From: Rhodospirillaceae bacterium
GTDB lineage: Bacteria; Pseudomonadota; Alphaproteobacteria; Rhodospirillales; Rhodospirillaceae
Direction of reading: 5' to 3'
Assembly (NCBI GenBank): GCA_947476925.1
Contig: CANJSF010000008.1
Coordinates: 1-64,000 of the forward strand
Length of the DNA: 64,000 bases
This document shows positions 16,603 through 26,471 of the stretch, piece by piece. The number at the start of each line of letters is the position of its first letter. The first letter of the stretch is position 1. The position numbers and the translations under genes are program-made. Under the pieces are notes generated by a model that saw only the letters and a program-made list of their open reading frames with translations, ran no database searches and was not told the DNA's origin.

Positions 16603-17903
16603 CCCAGCCCATGAGCGCGGCGCGACGCGGCGTTTGGGGCTGGTGTATGTTCGACTTTGCCAATTCGGCTTATGTCACAGTCATCATCACTTTTGTTTTT
16701 GCCACCTACTTCACGCAAGGCGTTGCGCCGACACCCGAGCAGGGCACAGCCTGGTGGGGCACGGCGCAAGGGTTGTCGGCACTGCTAATCGCGCTGCTGA
16801 GCCCCGTGGTTGGCACGATCGCAGACTACGCCGGGCGGCGCAAGGTGTGGGTGTTTTGGTGCTCGATGCTGACCGTCGGCACAACAGCACTATTGTGGTT
16901 CGCCGAGCCCCACAGCGCGCATGTTGTTCTGATTTTGGTTGCGGTTGTTATTGCCAACATTGGCTTTGAAGTGGGGCAGGTGTTTTACAATGCGCTGCTG
17001 CCTTCGGTCGCCACACCTGAAAAGCTGGGGCGTATTTCCGGCTGGGCGTGGGGCTGTGGATATGGTGGTGGCTTACTCTGCCTCGTGTTGTGTTTAGTCG
17101 TTTTTATTCAGGCTGATCCGGCACCTTTTGGGTTGGATAAAGACAACAGCGAACACGTGCGTGCGACGGTGTTGGTTGTCGCGGTTTGGTTTGGCGTTTT
17201 TTCGCTGCCATTTTTCTTGTGGGTTAAAGACGATTCCGCCCACACGCAACCCATGGGCCAAGCGGTAAAAAATGGCTTGATGCAAATTCGTGATACGCTG
17301 AAGAAGGCGAATGAATACCCGAACATTGTACGGTTTCTGATTGCGCGAATGCTTTACAACGATGGCGTTAACACCATCTTTGCCTTCGGCGGCATATTTG
17401 CTGCGGGCACGTTTGGCATGACCGTGGCCGAAGTGATTCAGCTGGGCATTGCGCTGAACGTGACAGCAGGCATTGGTGCCGCCGTATTTGGCTGGATAGA
17501 TGATAAGTTTGGCTCTAAGCGCACTATTTCATTGAGCGTTTTGGCCGTGATTGTGTTTGGGTCGCTCACTTTGAGTGCGCCTGACAAAACATGGTTCTGG
17601 ATTTGGGCGCTGACCGTGAGCACATTTTTCGGGCCGGTGCAGGCCGCGAGCCGCACCATGATGGCGCGGTTAGCACCACCCGAGATCCGCACTGAAATGT
17701 TTGGGCTATTCGCCCTTACGGGCAAGGCTATCGCTTTTGGTGGTCCCGTTGCAGTTGGCTGGGCCACGGCGGCAACTGGATCGCAACGCTGGGGGCTCGC
17801 GACGGTGATGCTCTTCTTAATCGCGGGTTGGTGGGTCTTGCGCGGTGTGCAAGAACACCCGCAAATTAGTGACGGAAGTGGCGCATCCCCGTCAGCACCA
17901 TAG
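16590..17903 (+). CDS. MFS transporter, UMF1/Atg22-like family
   Basis: 437-residue integral membrane protein with about 11-12 hydrophobic segments. The opening [19 protein letters not shown] (about residues 13-31) is characteristic of the UMF1 family, related to the yeast vacuolar effluxer Atg22. The loop DYAGRRKVW after helix 2 is the MFS A-motif equivalent. Substrate is unknown; family members have been proposed to export amino acids or act in envelope processes. ATG at 16590 overlaps the oxidoreductase gene; internal starts at M4 or M8 are possible. Its last 38 bases overlap the 3' end of the opposing purH. Confidence 0.85.
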   Translation: MPGMTQPMSAARRGVWGWCMFDFANSAYVTVIITFVFATYFTQGVAPTPEQGTAWWGTAQGLSALLIALLSPVVGTIADYAGRRKVWVFWCSMLTVGTTALLWFAEPHSAHVVLILVAVVIANIGFEVGQVFYNALLPSVATPEKLGRISGWAWGCGYGGGLLCLVLCLVVFIQADPAPFGLDKDNSEHVRATVLVVAVWFGVFSLPFFLWVKDDSAHTQPMGQAVKNGLMQIRDTLKKANEYPNIVRFLIARMLYNDGVNTIFAFGGIFAAGTFGMTVAEVIQLGIALNVTAGIGAAVFGWIDDKFGSKRTISLSVLAVIVFGSLTLSAPDKTWFWIWALTVSTFFGPVQAASRTMMARLAPPEIRTEMFGLFALTGKAIAFGGPVAVGWATAATGSQRWGLATVMLFLIAGWWVLRGVQEHPQISDGSGASPSAP

Positions 17904-19443
17904 CCAGTCCTTTTTCGTCGGCGGCCTTGATCACATCCTCATCGCGAATGGATCCGCCTGGCTGAATGACGGCGACTGCGCCCGCCTCGGCGGTAACCAA
18001 AAGGCCGTCTGCGAACGGGAAGAAGGCGTCGGACGCCACTACTGAGCCCACCGTCAGCGCTTCGGTGAGGCCGGCGGCTTGAGCGGCCTCTTTCGATTTC
18101 AAATGCGCGATGCGCGCTGAGTCGACCCGGCTCATTTGCCCAGCGCCAATGCCAACAGTGGCCCCGTTTTTCACATACACAATGGCGTTCGATTTCACAT
18201 GTTTGCAAACCGTGAACGCGAACAATAGGTCTTTAGTTTGCTGGTCAGTCGGTTTGTTTTTTGTGACGACCTTGAGGTCTGTCGCTCCGATGTGACCGTT
18301 GTCACGGCCTTGGACGAGAAACCCGCCAGCGACATTGCGAATGGCGCGGCCCTTAGCGCGTGGGTCGGGCATGCCGCCCGTGACCATGAGGCGCAGGTTT
18401 TTCTTTTTGGCAAAAATAGCTTTGGCATCTTCATCTGCGCCCGGAGCGATGACGACCTCGGTGAAGAGCTCGCTGATTTTGGCGGCCGTGGGGCCATCAA
18501 TGGGGCGGTTAACCGCGATGATACCGCCAAAGGCCGAAACAGGATCGCAAATCAAAGCTTTTGAGTATGCATCCAGGCACGAGGTGCCCAGGGCAACGCC
18601 GCAAGGGTTAGCGTGTTTAATAATGGCGCAGGCCGGTTCGGAAAATTCAGCTACCAACTCGAATGCAGCGTCGGTGTCGTTGATATTGTTGTAGCTGAGC
18701 TCTTTGCCCTGAAGTTGTTGTGCCGTGGCAATGCCCGGACGCTGTTCGGTTGTGAGGTAGAGCGCTGCATTTTGATGCGGGTTTTCGCCGTAGCGTAGCG
18801 ACTGTTTAACCTTGCCGCCGAATGACAAATAACGCGGGAAGTCGTCGTGCAAAACATCGGCAAACCATGTGGAAATAGCGGCATCATAGGCTGCGGTACG
18901 CGCATAAGCCCTTGCGGCGAGGCGTTTGCGCAAATCATCACTGACTGCGCCTTTGTTGGCTTTCATATCTTCGATGACTGCGGTGTAGTCTTCGCTGTCC
19001 ACAACCACCGCCACGCCCGCATGATTTTTAGCCGCACCACGAATCATGGCCGGACCACCGATGTCGATGTTTTCAATGCAAGTGTCGAAGTCAGTGGTTT
19101 TGGCAATGGTTTGCTCGAAGGGGTAAAGGTTCACCACCACCAGATCGATGGGTGCAATGCCGTGATCGGCCATGGCCTTTTCGTGCTCGGCATTGCCACG
19201 AATGCCCAACAGACCGCCGTGGACCTTGGGGTGCAGCGTTTTCACCCGACCATCGAGCATTTCAGGAAAGCCCGTGAGGTCAGCCACTTCGCGCACTGGA
19301 AGTTTTGCCGCACGTAAAGCCGCAGCTGTGCCACCGGTGGAGATTAACTCAACCCCCAGCCCATGCAGAAACTCAGCGAAGTCTACGAGGCCGGTTTTAT
19401 CGGATACGGAAAACAACGCGCGGCGAACGGCGGGGGCGGGCAT
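17866..19443 (-). CDS. purH: bifunctional AICAR transformylase / IMP cyclohydrolase
   Basis: 525 residues, normal for PurH, which performs the last two steps of IMP synthesis. The N-terminal MGS-like IMP cyclohydrolase domain shows [19 protein letters not shown] and [16 protein letters not shown] (about residues 65-80). The AICAR transformylase part shows [14 protein letters not shown] (near 215), KHANPCG with its catalytic Lys-His pair (about 275), and the C-terminal [11 protein letters not shown] and [13 protein letters not shown] blocks. The gene converges on the UMF1 transporter gene with a 38-bp overlap of coding sequence. Confidence 0.98.
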   Translation of the reverse strand: MPAPAVRRALFSVSDKTGLVDFAEFLHGLGVELISTGGTAAALRAAKLPVREVADLTGFPEMLDGRVKTLHPKVHGGLLGIRGNAEHEKAMADHGIAPIDLVVVNLYPFEQTIAKTTDFDTCIENIDIGGPAMIRGAAKNHAGVAVVVDSEDYTAVIEDMKANKGAVSDDLRKRLAARAYARTAAYDAAISTWFADVLHDDFPRYLSFGGKVKQSLRYGENPHQNAALYLTTEQRPGIATAQQLQGKELSYNNINDTDAAFELVAEFSEPACAIIKHANPCGVALGTSCLDAYSKALICDPVSAFGGIIAVNRPIDGPTAAKISELFTEVVIAPGADEDAKAIFAKKKNLRLMVTGGMPDPRAKGRAIRNVAGGFLVQGRDNGHIGATDLKVVTKNKPTDQQTKDLLFAFTVCKHVKSNAIVYVKNGATVGIGAGQMSRVDSARIAHLKSKEAAQAAGLTEALTVGSVVASDAFFPFADGLLVTAEAGAVAVIQPGGSIRDEDVIKAADEKGLAMVLTGMRHFRH

Positions 19444-19504
19444 TGCAAGACCTCAAAAACGTGACGTTAAGGCATGTTCGCGCGCCGTGTAGCATAATCA
19501 GGAA

Positions 19505-19522
19505 TCGGGGGGAACGCCCCGA
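19505..19522 (-). terminator. GC-rich hairpin after esterase gene
   Basis: TCGGGG and CCCCGA form a 6-bp stem with a 6-base loop just after the esterase stop codon on the minus strand and before purH starts on that strand. The following minus-strand sequence is TTCCTGATTAT, only weakly T-rich, so termination is a moderate guess. Confidence 0.4.
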
Positions 19523-19526
19523 AGAT

Positions 19527-20597
19527 CTATTTTTTGAGATGCGCGTCGAAAAACCGCCAAATCACGTCGTAAGCAGTTTTAGATTCTGCCGTGCCCGGAA
19601 ATGCGAAAAAGTGCCCGTGGCCCAGGCCTTCTTGGACAAAGAGCTGCGCATCGACCCCCGCATCCAGAAGCCTGGCGTGGGTAACAATGGCGTTGCTCAT
19701 GGCGATATCGCGGGTGCCAGTAACGATTAATGTGGGCGGGAACTTTGCCAACACATCGGGGAAAAGTCCGGGTGTGACCAACGGGTCGTTTTTGTTGATG
19801 CCATCAAAGTAGTCGCGTGGCGCATTCGTCGGCCGCGCGCCCGGAACAGGCGTCGCATTGAGCAAACCGCTGAGCTGGGCCGAATCACCGCCAAACCAGA
19901 ACGACGGCATGGCACCGGAACAGAAAATGCCGATTGCGCCGGGCAGCGGTAGGTTTTTCTTCAAAAACCAGGGAATGATTTGGGCGACCAATGTACCGCC
20001 CGCAGAACAGCCGTAAATGCCAATGTTTGCCGGCTTGGTGGTTTTGAGCGCGGCGCGATAAACGGCCTCCATATCCTCGCTCGCGGCCGGAAATATGTGC
20101 TCGGGCGAGAGCCGATAGTCCACCGCAATCACTTTAATCCGGCCACGGCCTGCCAAAGGCACAGACTCCACCTGGCCGCCGTACCGCGCGCCGGTGAAGA
20201 AGCCGCCCATATGAGCGTTGATGAGAACGCGGTTTTTGTTTTTGGGGTCAATTCCTGTTTCGGGAATCACCACGTCGGTGCGAACGCCGCCCATCATTGT
20301 CTCGGTGATCGTGGCTGGGTGGATTTTCAACCAGCCTTCAAGTTGCGCTTTGGCCGAATCGGCTGAACCTTTACGCACAGCCTCGATACCATCTTTCAGC
20401 GACGGCAATTGTGTATTGCGCAATTTTTGCGTCAGCTGCGCCTTGGCCTCGTCGCTGAGGAAGCTTGACACTGGAACCGGCGGCACACCTCCGGTGATCG
20501 TGCCTTTGTCGTCAACGCTTGTTGGGGATTGCTGAGCCTGCGCGCCATTCGAGATCACGGCGAGCAATGCCAGTGCCGCCAACGGTATTGGATTCAT
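19527..20597 (-). CDS. exported alpha/beta hydrolase (HSL-type esterase)
   Basis: 356 residues with a Sec signal peptide (MNPIPLAALALLAVISNGAQAQ). The fold is that of hormone-sensitive-lipase-type esterases. The oxyanion-hole region reads INAHMGGFFTGARYGG, a variant of the usual HGGGF/W. The nucleophile elbow is GCSAG (Ser about residue 196), the acid Asp is in TGTRDIAMS (about 295) and the His in EGLGHGHFF (about 326). Predicted to hydrolyse carboxyl esters in the periplasm or outside the cell. The substrate is unknown. It stands between purH and the WbpM-type gene, separated from the latter's stop by 27 bases, with no clear pathway link. Confidence 0.85.
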   Translation of the reverse strand: MNPIPLAALALLAVISNGAQAQQSPTSVDDKGTITGGVPPVPVSSFLSDEAKAQLTQKLRNTQLPSLKDGIEAVRKGSADSAKAQLEGWLKIHPATITETMMGGVRTDVVIPETGIDPKNKNRVLINAHMGGFFTGARYGGQVESVPLAGRGRIKVIAVDYRLSPEHIFPAASEDMEAVYRAALKTTKPANIGIYGCSAGGTLVAQIIPWFLKKNLPLPGAIGIFCSGAMPSFWFGGDSAQLSGLLNATPVPGARPTNAPRDYFDGINKNDPLVTPGLFPDVLAKFPPTLIVTGTRDIAMSNAIVTHARLLDAGVDAQLFVQEGLGHGHFFAFPGTAESKTAYDVIWRFFDAHLKK

Positions 20598-20624
20598 GCG
20601 AAGTACTCCGGCGACAGAAGTTGG

Positions 20625-22544
20625 CTATGACGATGACTTAACGATGCTCAAGTGCGGCTTGGACAGCGGCGTTTGGGCGCGGCGCATTTCGGGGACCAGC
20701 GACGCAACAATAGCCAATGCGCCCTCTTCGTCTCGTTCGCGGCAAGCTTTTTCAAGTGCGGATAGTTTGGCTGAAATCAGCCCAGCGTCAGACACGCGGG
20801 GTCGCGCGAGTAGAATGCCGTCCTGGCCTGTAGGCAGCGGCGGTTCTTCTCCGTGAAAAAGTTCTTCGAAGAGTTTCTCGCCCGGACGCAAGCCGGTGAT
20901 CTTAATGTCGATATCAGTGCCTAAGGTTTTTCCAGCCAGCCTGATCATTTGCTTGGCCAAATCCATGATCTTCACAGGCTGGCCCATATCGAGAACATAA
21001 ATCACGCCGTGATCACGCTTGGCGATACCCAGCGCACTGGCCTGCAAGATCAGCTCGACCGCTTCGTGAGGCGTCATGAAAAAGCGTTCTATTTCGGGGT
21101 GCGTGACCGTGAGAGGCCCGCCCGTTTCAAGTTGATGCTGAAACAGCGGCACAACTGAGCCAGCCGAGCCCAAGACATTGCCAAAGCGCACAGTGATAAA
21201 ATTAGTGGCTGTTTGTCGCACATCTTCGGCTTGGCAAAAATTTTCTGCGATGCGTTTAGACGCGCCCATGACGTTGGCTGGATTGACGGCTTTATCCGTC
21301 GACACCAGCACCATGGTAGGAACACGGGACGCAATACAAGCTTCGGCGACATTGCGCGCGCCAATCGCGTTGGTCAGAAGCCCTTCAATTACGTTGCCTT
21401 CCACCAGCGGCACGTGTTTGAGCGCGGCGGCATGAAAAACAATGTCAGGCCGCTCTTTGGCAATAACATCGTTTAATCGCCCCGCATCGCGAACATCGGC
21501 CAGGATGGTGCTCATCGGTTGATTGGGGCGCCATTCACGTATATCGCGGTCGATGCTGTAGAGATTGAACTCACCAAAATCGACCAACGCCAGATGAGAG
21601 GGCCCAATGGCAACAATTTGGCGCACGAGCTCGGCCCCAATCGACCCACCAGCGCCTGTGACTAAAATGCGCCGCCCGGCAATCAGGTTGGCCATCGCTG
21701 CACGATCAAGCGACATTTGCGGTCGACCCAGCACATCATTGATCGCAATGGCGCGCGGCTTCAGCGCGGCATCATCGTAATCGCGCAATTCAGCCGGTGG
21801 CGGCACGCGCGCGAGACCGCAGCCATGAGCATCCGCGATATCGAGAAATTGCGTGAGCTCAGCCCCGGACACCTTAGCGCGCACAACGACGATTTTTTCG
21901 GGCTTCATGCCGCGGCGGCCCAGCTTGACGATGGTCGTCGAAAGATCTTGGTCGAGGCCTAAAACCTCGACGCCCTGAATGAGCTGCCCAACCCGTCCGG
22001 GGTTGGCGGTGATGAAGCCTAAAATAATGTAAGGCGCGGCGCGGTTTTTTTGCACGGCGCGAACGAACTGCTCGCCCTCTGGCCCCGCGCCCACCACTAA
22101 TATCGGTATGCCGTCTTGAGACTGGGGCCACACGCCGCCGAACTGCCGGTCGCTGGCCAGCCGCACCAAAAGTCGAGGCCCGGCGAGGAACAGAACCAAC
22201 ACCAACCATCCGATAATGGGCAAAGAGCGCGGAAACGTTTCAAGTCGCGTGACAAAGAACAGCGCAGGCAGAAAGACAAGAATACTCAGCGTCACCGAAC
22301 GAAGAACATTCATAGCATCTTTGGTGGAGACGTATTCCCAGACGTGGCGGTAAAGCCCCGTGAAAAGGTAGACCACGGCGGCCACGCCTGCGAACGCGGC
22401 TGCGGTGGCATAGACTCCGCGCGCGTCCCACGAGGATGCATCTACGCCCAGCCTTAACGCATAGGCCGTAATAAATGCGAGGTACGCCATGCCCACGTCA
22501 TGGCAGTAAACTAGAAAATTGCGGGGTTGGAGCAGTGTTTTCAC
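20625..22544 (-). CDS. WbpM/PglF/CapD-family nucleotide-sugar 4,6-dehydratase
   Basis: 639-residue membrane-bound enzyme. Four hydrophobic segments lie in the first 130 residues, then a CoA-binding-like Rossmann domain (ILVVGAGPEGEQFVRAV), then the SDR catalytic domain with VTGAGGSIGAELVRQI near residue 296. The active site reads STDKAVNPANVMGASKR (about 418-434). Met replaces the usual Tyr, giving the Ser-Met-Lys arrangement known from WbpM. Expected reaction: UDP-GlcNAc to the 4-keto-6-deoxy sugar, first step to QuiNAc, bacillosamine or related sugars for surface polysaccharide. Divergent from gmd, so the 145-base gap at 22545-22688 should hold both promoters. Confidence 0.9.
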   Translation of the reverse strand: MKTLLQPRNFLVYCHDVGMAYLAFITAYALRLGVDASSWDARGVYATAAAFAGVAAVVYLFTGLYRHVWEYVSTKDAMNVLRSVTLSILVFLPALFFVTRLETFPRSLPIIGWLVLVLFLAGPRLLVRLASDRQFGGVWPQSQDGIPILVVGAGPEGEQFVRAVQKNRAAPYIILGFITANPGRVGQLIQGVEVLGLDQDLSTTIVKLGRRGMKPEKIVVVRAKVSGAELTQFLDIADAHGCGLARVPPPAELRDYDDAALKPRAIAINDVLGRPQMSLDRAAMANLIAGRRILVTGAGGSIGAELVRQIVAIGPSHLALVDFGEFNLYSIDRDIREWRPNQPMSTILADVRDAGRLNDVIAKERPDIVFHAAALKHVPLVEGNVIEGLLTNAIGARNVAEACIASRVPTMVLVSTDKAVNPANVMGASKRIAENFCQAEDVRQTATNFITVRFGNVLGSAGSVVPLFQHQLETGGPLTVTHPEIERFFMTPHEAVELILQASALGIAKRDHGVIYVLDMGQPVKIMDLAKQMIRLAGKTLGTDIDIKITGLRPGEKLFEELFHGEEPPLPTGQDGILLARPRVSDAGLISAKLSALEKACRERDEEGALAIVASLVPEMRRAQTPLSKPHLSIVKSSS

Positions 22545-22688
22545 GAGGCTCGCATGGCTTTAAGGGCTGTAGGTCGATCATACCCTAATTGGATATGGTT
22601 TGGCGAATCGCAGAAGGGTTTTCCGACGCGGCAATAGGGTTTAGAACGGCTGGACGACATAGACACTAAATTCAGGATTTTGGGTTTC

Positions 22689-23762
22689 ATGGCCAATAAA
22701 GTTGCTTTGATTACAGGCGTGACCGGACAAGACGGGGCTTACCTTGCCGAACTGCTGCTCAAGAAGGGGTATATTGTTCACGGCGTAAAGCGGCGCTCAT
22801 CGTCATTTAACACAGGCCGCATTGATCACCTGTATCGCGATAGTCACGAAGCCGGAGTAAAGCTGTTTCTGCATTATGGCGATATGACCGATGCAACGAA
22901 TTTGATTCGGTTGGTGCAAGAAGTGCAGCCCGATGAAATTTATAACCTCGCCGCCCAAAGCCATGTGCAGGTGAGCTTTGAGACGCCCGAGTACACCGCC
23001 AACTCTGATGGGTTGGGAACGTTGCGATTGCTCGAGGCCATGCGGATTCTAGGTTTGAAAGATAAAACGCGGTTTTATCAAGCCTCGACGTCGGAGCTTT
23101 ATGGGAAGGTTCAAGAAACGCCGCAAAGCGAAACCACACCGTTTTATCCGCGCAGTCCCTACGCGGCTGCAAAATTATACGCTTATTGGATCACCGTGAA
23201 TTACCGTGAGGCTTATGGGTATCACGCCTCGAACGGCATTTTGTTTAATCACGAAAGCCCGGTGCGCGGCGAGACGTTCGTGACTCGCAAAATTACGCGC
23301 GCAGTCGCCTCGATTGAAATTGGCCTGCAAGACAAAGTTTATCTTGGCAATCTCGACGCCAAACGTGATTGGGGTCATGCGCGAGACTACGTGGAAGGCA
23401 TGTGGCGCATTGTGCAGCAAAAAAAATCTGATGACTATGTTTTGGCCACGGGCGAAACCCACACAGTGCGTGAGTTTGTGGAACTCGCGTTTGCTGAAGT
23501 CGGTCGCAAGATCGAGTGGAAAGGCAAGGGGGTCAAGGAAAAGGGCATCGATAAAAAAACCGGCAAGGTGTTAGTCGCCGTTGACCCACGATATTTTCGC
23601 CCCACAGAAGTGGATTTGCTGTTGGGCGACCCCCGTAAGGCGCAGCGCGTTCTGAAGTGGAAACATAAAACGACATTGCGCGCCTTGGTGAAGGAAATGG
23701 TCGCAAGTGACCTAGATGTCGTGGCAACTGAGGCGGCGCGCTTTGCACGTCACGAGCAATAG
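22689..23762 (+). CDS. gmd: GDP-mannose 4,6-dehydratase
   Basis: 357 residues, typical of Gmd. It makes GDP-4-keto-6-deoxymannose from GDP-mannose. The NADP site [19 protein letters not shown] opens the protein, followed by the family block [25 protein letters not shown] and [12 protein letters not shown] (Tyr-x3-Lys, about residue 157) form the catalytic site, and [19 protein letters not shown] is diagnostic. The ATG at 22689 has AGGA 11 bases upstream; a TTG at 22680 is in frame but has worse context. Followed 15 bases later by the GDP-L-fucose synthase gene, together giving GDP-L-fucose. Confidence 0.97.
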   Translation: MANKVALITGVTGQDGAYLAELLLKKGYIVHGVKRRSSSFNTGRIDHLYRDSHEAGVKLFLHYGDMTDATNLIRLVQEVQPDEIYNLAAQSHVQVSFETPEYTANSDGLGTLRLLEAMRILGLKDKTRFYQASTSELYGKVQETPQSETTPFYPRSPYAAAKLYAYWITVNYREAYGYHASNGILFNHESPVRGETFVTRKITRAVASIEIGLQDKVYLGNLDAKRDWGHARDYVEGMWRIVQQKKSDDYVLATGETHTVREFVELAFAEVGRKIEWKGKGVKEKGIDKKTGKVLVAVDPRYFRPTEVDLLLGDPRKAQRVLKWKHKTTLRALVKEMVASDLDVVATEAARFARHEQ

Positions 23763-23777
23763 TAAAACGAAGCGATC

Positions 23778-24719
23778 ATGGTTTTCTCTTTAGCGGGCAA
23801 AAAAGTTTGGGTGGCTGGCCATCGCGGCATGGTTGGCGGCGCGGTCACATCACGCTTGCGGTCTGAGAACTGCAATGTCATCACCGCAACTCATGCGGAG
23901 CTTGATCTGACGCGCCAAAAAGACGTTGAAGACTGGATGGCAGCTCACAAGCCCGACGTGGTCGTTGTCGCCGCAGCGGTTGTTGGCGGTATTCTAGCCA
24001 ACGATTCGCGCCCCGTGGATTTTCTGAATCAAAATCTGTTGATTCAATCCAACATCATATCTAACGCCCATGCCATTGGGGTTGAGCGGTTGTTGTTTCT
24101 GGGTTCGAGCTGCATTTATCCGCGATTGGCGCCGCAACCCATTACTGAAGATAGTTTACTTACTGGCCCGCTGGAACCCACGAATCAGTGGTACGCGATC
24201 GCTAAAATTGCCGGCGTTAAATTATGCCAAGCTTATCGCCGGCAGTATGGCCGAGATTATATAAGTGCGATGCCAACAAACCTGTATGGGCCTGGTGATA
24301 ATTTTGACCTGACATCGAGCCATGTCTTGCCTGCGCTGCTGGTAAAGGCTCATCGTGGCAAAGTTGCTGGAGCCTCAAGCATCGAGTTGTGGGGGTCGGG
24401 CAAGCCCTTACGCGAGTTTCTTTATGTCGAAGACTTGGCGGAGGCGTGTGTTTTTTTGCTAAAATCATACTCGCACGACGAGCCGATCAATGTCGGCTTT
24501 GGCGCAGACGTCACGATTCGTGAATTGGCTGAGACAATTGCTTCGGTGACTGGCTTTCAGGGGGGCTTTACCTTCGATGCGACTAAGCCCGATGGAACAC
24601 CTCGCAAACTGATGAATAGCGGGCGGATCAACGCGCTGGGCTGGAAGGCCACAACCAACCTGCGCGACGGCATTTCCAAAACCTATGCCTGGTACAAAGC
24701 CAATCACGGCGCTGGGTGA
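23778..24719 (+). CDS. fcl: GDP-L-fucose synthase
   Basis: 313-residue SDR enzyme performing 3,5-epimerisation and 4-reduction of the Gmd product to GDP-L-fucose. The NADP motif is VAGHRGMVGGAV (about residues 11-22). The catalytic Ser is in GSSCIYPR (about 109), and Tyr-x3-Lys is in QWYAIAKIAGVKLC (about 137-141). The segment PTNLYGPGDNFD is shared by Fcl proteins. It forms an operon with gmd. The product is a sugar donor for O-antigen, capsule or glycoprotein, but no fucosyltransferase is in the window. Confidence 0.96.
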   Translation: MVFSLAGKKVWVAGHRGMVGGAVTSRLRSENCNVITATHAELDLTRQKDVEDWMAAHKPDVVVVAAAVVGGILANDSRPVDFLNQNLLIQSNIISNAHAIGVERLLFLGSSCIYPRLAPQPITEDSLLTGPLEPTNQWYAIAKIAGVKLCQAYRRQYGRDYISAMPTNLYGPGDNFDLTSSHVLPALLVKAHRGKVAGASSIELWGSGKPLREFLYVEDLAEACVFLLKSYSHDEPINVGFGADVTIRELAETIASVTGFQGGFTFDATKPDGTPRKLMNSGRINALGWKATTNLRDGISKTYAWYKANHGAG

Positions 24720-24784
24720 TATCGGCCTTGATCGCCCCATACGCAGGGCCTAGAACACAACAGTGGCGTGAAATTTAGGTCCTG

Positions 24785-25714
24785 ATGCAGATTTACCTGC
24801 CTATCGCCGAGATGTCGGTGAACGTGTTTCTCATTCTGGGAATGGGCGGCGCGGTCGGCTTTTTGTCAGGCATGTTCGGCGTGGGCGGCGGATTTTTGAT
24901 TACGCCCATGCTGGTTTTTATCGGTGTTCCGCCGCCTGTCGCGGTGGGCACCGGAGCCAATGAAATTGTCGCCACGTCAGTGTCAGGTGTTATCACGCAG
25001 TTGCGACGGGGCAACGTGGACTTGCGCATGGGCGCCGTCTTAACCGTTGGCGGCTTTATCGGTTCAGGCTTAGGCGTGTGGATTTTCTCGCTGCTGAAAC
25101 AGATCGGCCAAATCGATTTAGTGATCAGTCTTTGTTACGTCGTGTTCCTGACCATCATCGGCAGCCTGATGGGATGGGAAAGTATGCCGAGCGTCATGAA
25201 GCGGCGTTTGGGGGCAGCAACGTCAACGGCGGGTGCTCGTGGGCCGGGACGACACAACTGGATTCACGGGCTGCCGTTCAAAATGCGATTCCACAAGTCG
25301 AAGCTCTATATCTCGGCGATCATGCCCCTGACACTTGGTTTTTTAGTGGGCTTGCTGGCGGCCATCATGGGCGTGGGCGGCGGATTTATTATGGTTCCGG
25401 CCATGATTTATGTTTTGGGTATGCCCACCCAAGTCGCAATTGGCACATCTCTTTTCCAGATTATTTTTGTCACCGCCAACACGACGTTCTTGCAGGCGAC
25501 GATTAACCAAACGGTCGATGTTATTTTAGCCCTTCTTTTGCTTGCCGCTGGCGTGATCGGCGCACAAATAGGGACTCGTATTGCTGGCAAATTAAAAAAC
25601 GAACAGCTTCGGTTATTGCTGGCCTTGCTGGTCTTGGGGATGGCCGTGAATTTGGCTGCAGACTTGGTTATTAAACCTGACGAAATATTCTCATTCACCG
25701 GGGCCGTGAAATGA
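24785..25714 (+). CDS. TauE/SafE-family sulfite/anion exporter
   Basis: 309-residue membrane protein with eight or more hydrophobic segments and the internal duplication of this family: GMFGVGGGFLITPMLVF (about residues 31-47) and IMGVGGGFIMVPAMIYV (about 198-214). Family members move small sulfur-containing anions or sulfite, though many are uncharacterised. Its stop overlaps the start of the TIGR02186 gene (ATGA at 25711-25714), so the two are translationally coupled, a pairing seen repeatedly in alphaproteobacteria. A second, unrelated TauE gene lies at 58948-59697. Confidence 0.9.
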   Translation: MQIYLPIAEMSVNVFLILGMGGAVGFLSGMFGVGGGFLITPMLVFIGVPPPVAVGTGANEIVATSVSGVITQLRRGNVDLRMGAVLTVGGFIGSGLGVWIFSLLKQIGQIDLVISLCYVVFLTIIGSLMGWESMPSVMKRRLGAATSTAGARGPGRHNWIHGLPFKMRFHKSKLYISAIMPLTLGFLVGLLAAIMGVGGGFIMVPAMIYVLGMPTQVAIGTSLFQIIFVTANTTFLQATINQTVDVILALLLLAAGVIGAQIGTRIAGKLKNEQLRLLLALLVLGMAVNLAADLVIKPDEIFSFTGAVK

Positions 25715-26469
25715 GCGTGCACGCGCGGTTTATTGTGGCTCTGGGATTGCTGGCCTTGGGGTGTCATGGAGCGGCACATGCGCAAGAGGCGCCGCTGGTT
25801 GCAGACGTCTCCGAAAACCTCGTGGCCATCACAACAGGGTTTACAGGCAAAGAAGTTTTGCTGTTTGGAGCCACAGACGGGCCAGGTGACATCGCTATTG
25901 TGGTTAAGGGCCCGCTGCGCGATTTGACAGTGCGAAAAAAAGGGCGCGTGGGGCCGGTTTGGTTGAACCAAGACGAGGTGACGTTTCGCGATGTTCCGTC
26001 GTTTTACCGCATCGCATCAAGCAGGCCGCTAGAGGAGTTCGCCCCGCCCAATTTGCTGTCGCGATTCCAGATTGGCACTGACAATATTCGCTTAGAAACT
26101 GCGGATAATATGTCGATGACCACAGAGCAATTGGCCGATTATCGCAAAGCCCTCGTGCGCCTCAAAACCAGCGACGCGCTTTATGATGAAGGGTTGGGTT
26201 CGGTCAACACGACATCTAATCGTTTGTTCCGTACGCGCATTTTATTCCCGTCGAACGTGCCAACCGGCACTTACTTCGTCGAAGTTTATTTGTTCCGAAA
26301 CGGAACGGTGGCTGCGGCTGAGATTGTGCCGTTCAACATTAGTAAAATCGGCTTTGGTGCTGATGTTTATGATTTTGCTCATGGCTTTGGTGCCATCTAC
26401 GGAATCATAGCGATCATTCTTGCGGCTGGCGCCGGATGGGCCGCCAGCGCTGCATTCCGTCGGGCGTAG
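25711..26469 (+). CDS. TIGR02186 family membrane-anchored protein
   Basis: 252 residues. A signal peptide (cleavage after AHA-Q near residue 25) leads into a periplasmic domain starting with LVADVSENLVAITTGFTGKE, the family signature. A single C-terminal transmembrane helix (YGIIAIILAAGAGWAASAAF) anchors it, so most of the protein should face the periplasm. Function is unknown. Coupling to the TauE/SafE exporter suggests an accessory role in the transport of sulfur anions, which is inference from gene order only. The universal stress protein gene follows after two bases. Confidence 0.88.
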   Translation: MSVHARFIVALGLLALGCHGAAHAQEAPLVADVSENLVAITTGFTGKEVLLFGATDGPGDIAIVVKGPLRDLTVRKKGRVGPVWLNQDEVTFRDVPSFYRIASSRPLEEFAPPNLLSRFQIGTDNIRLETADNMSMTTEQLADYRKALVRLKTSDALYDEGLGSVNTTSNRLFRTRILFPSNVPTGTYFVEVYLFRNGTVAAAEIVPFNISKIGFGADVYDFAHGFGAIYGIIAIILAAGAGWAASAAFRRA

Positions 26470-26471
26470 TC

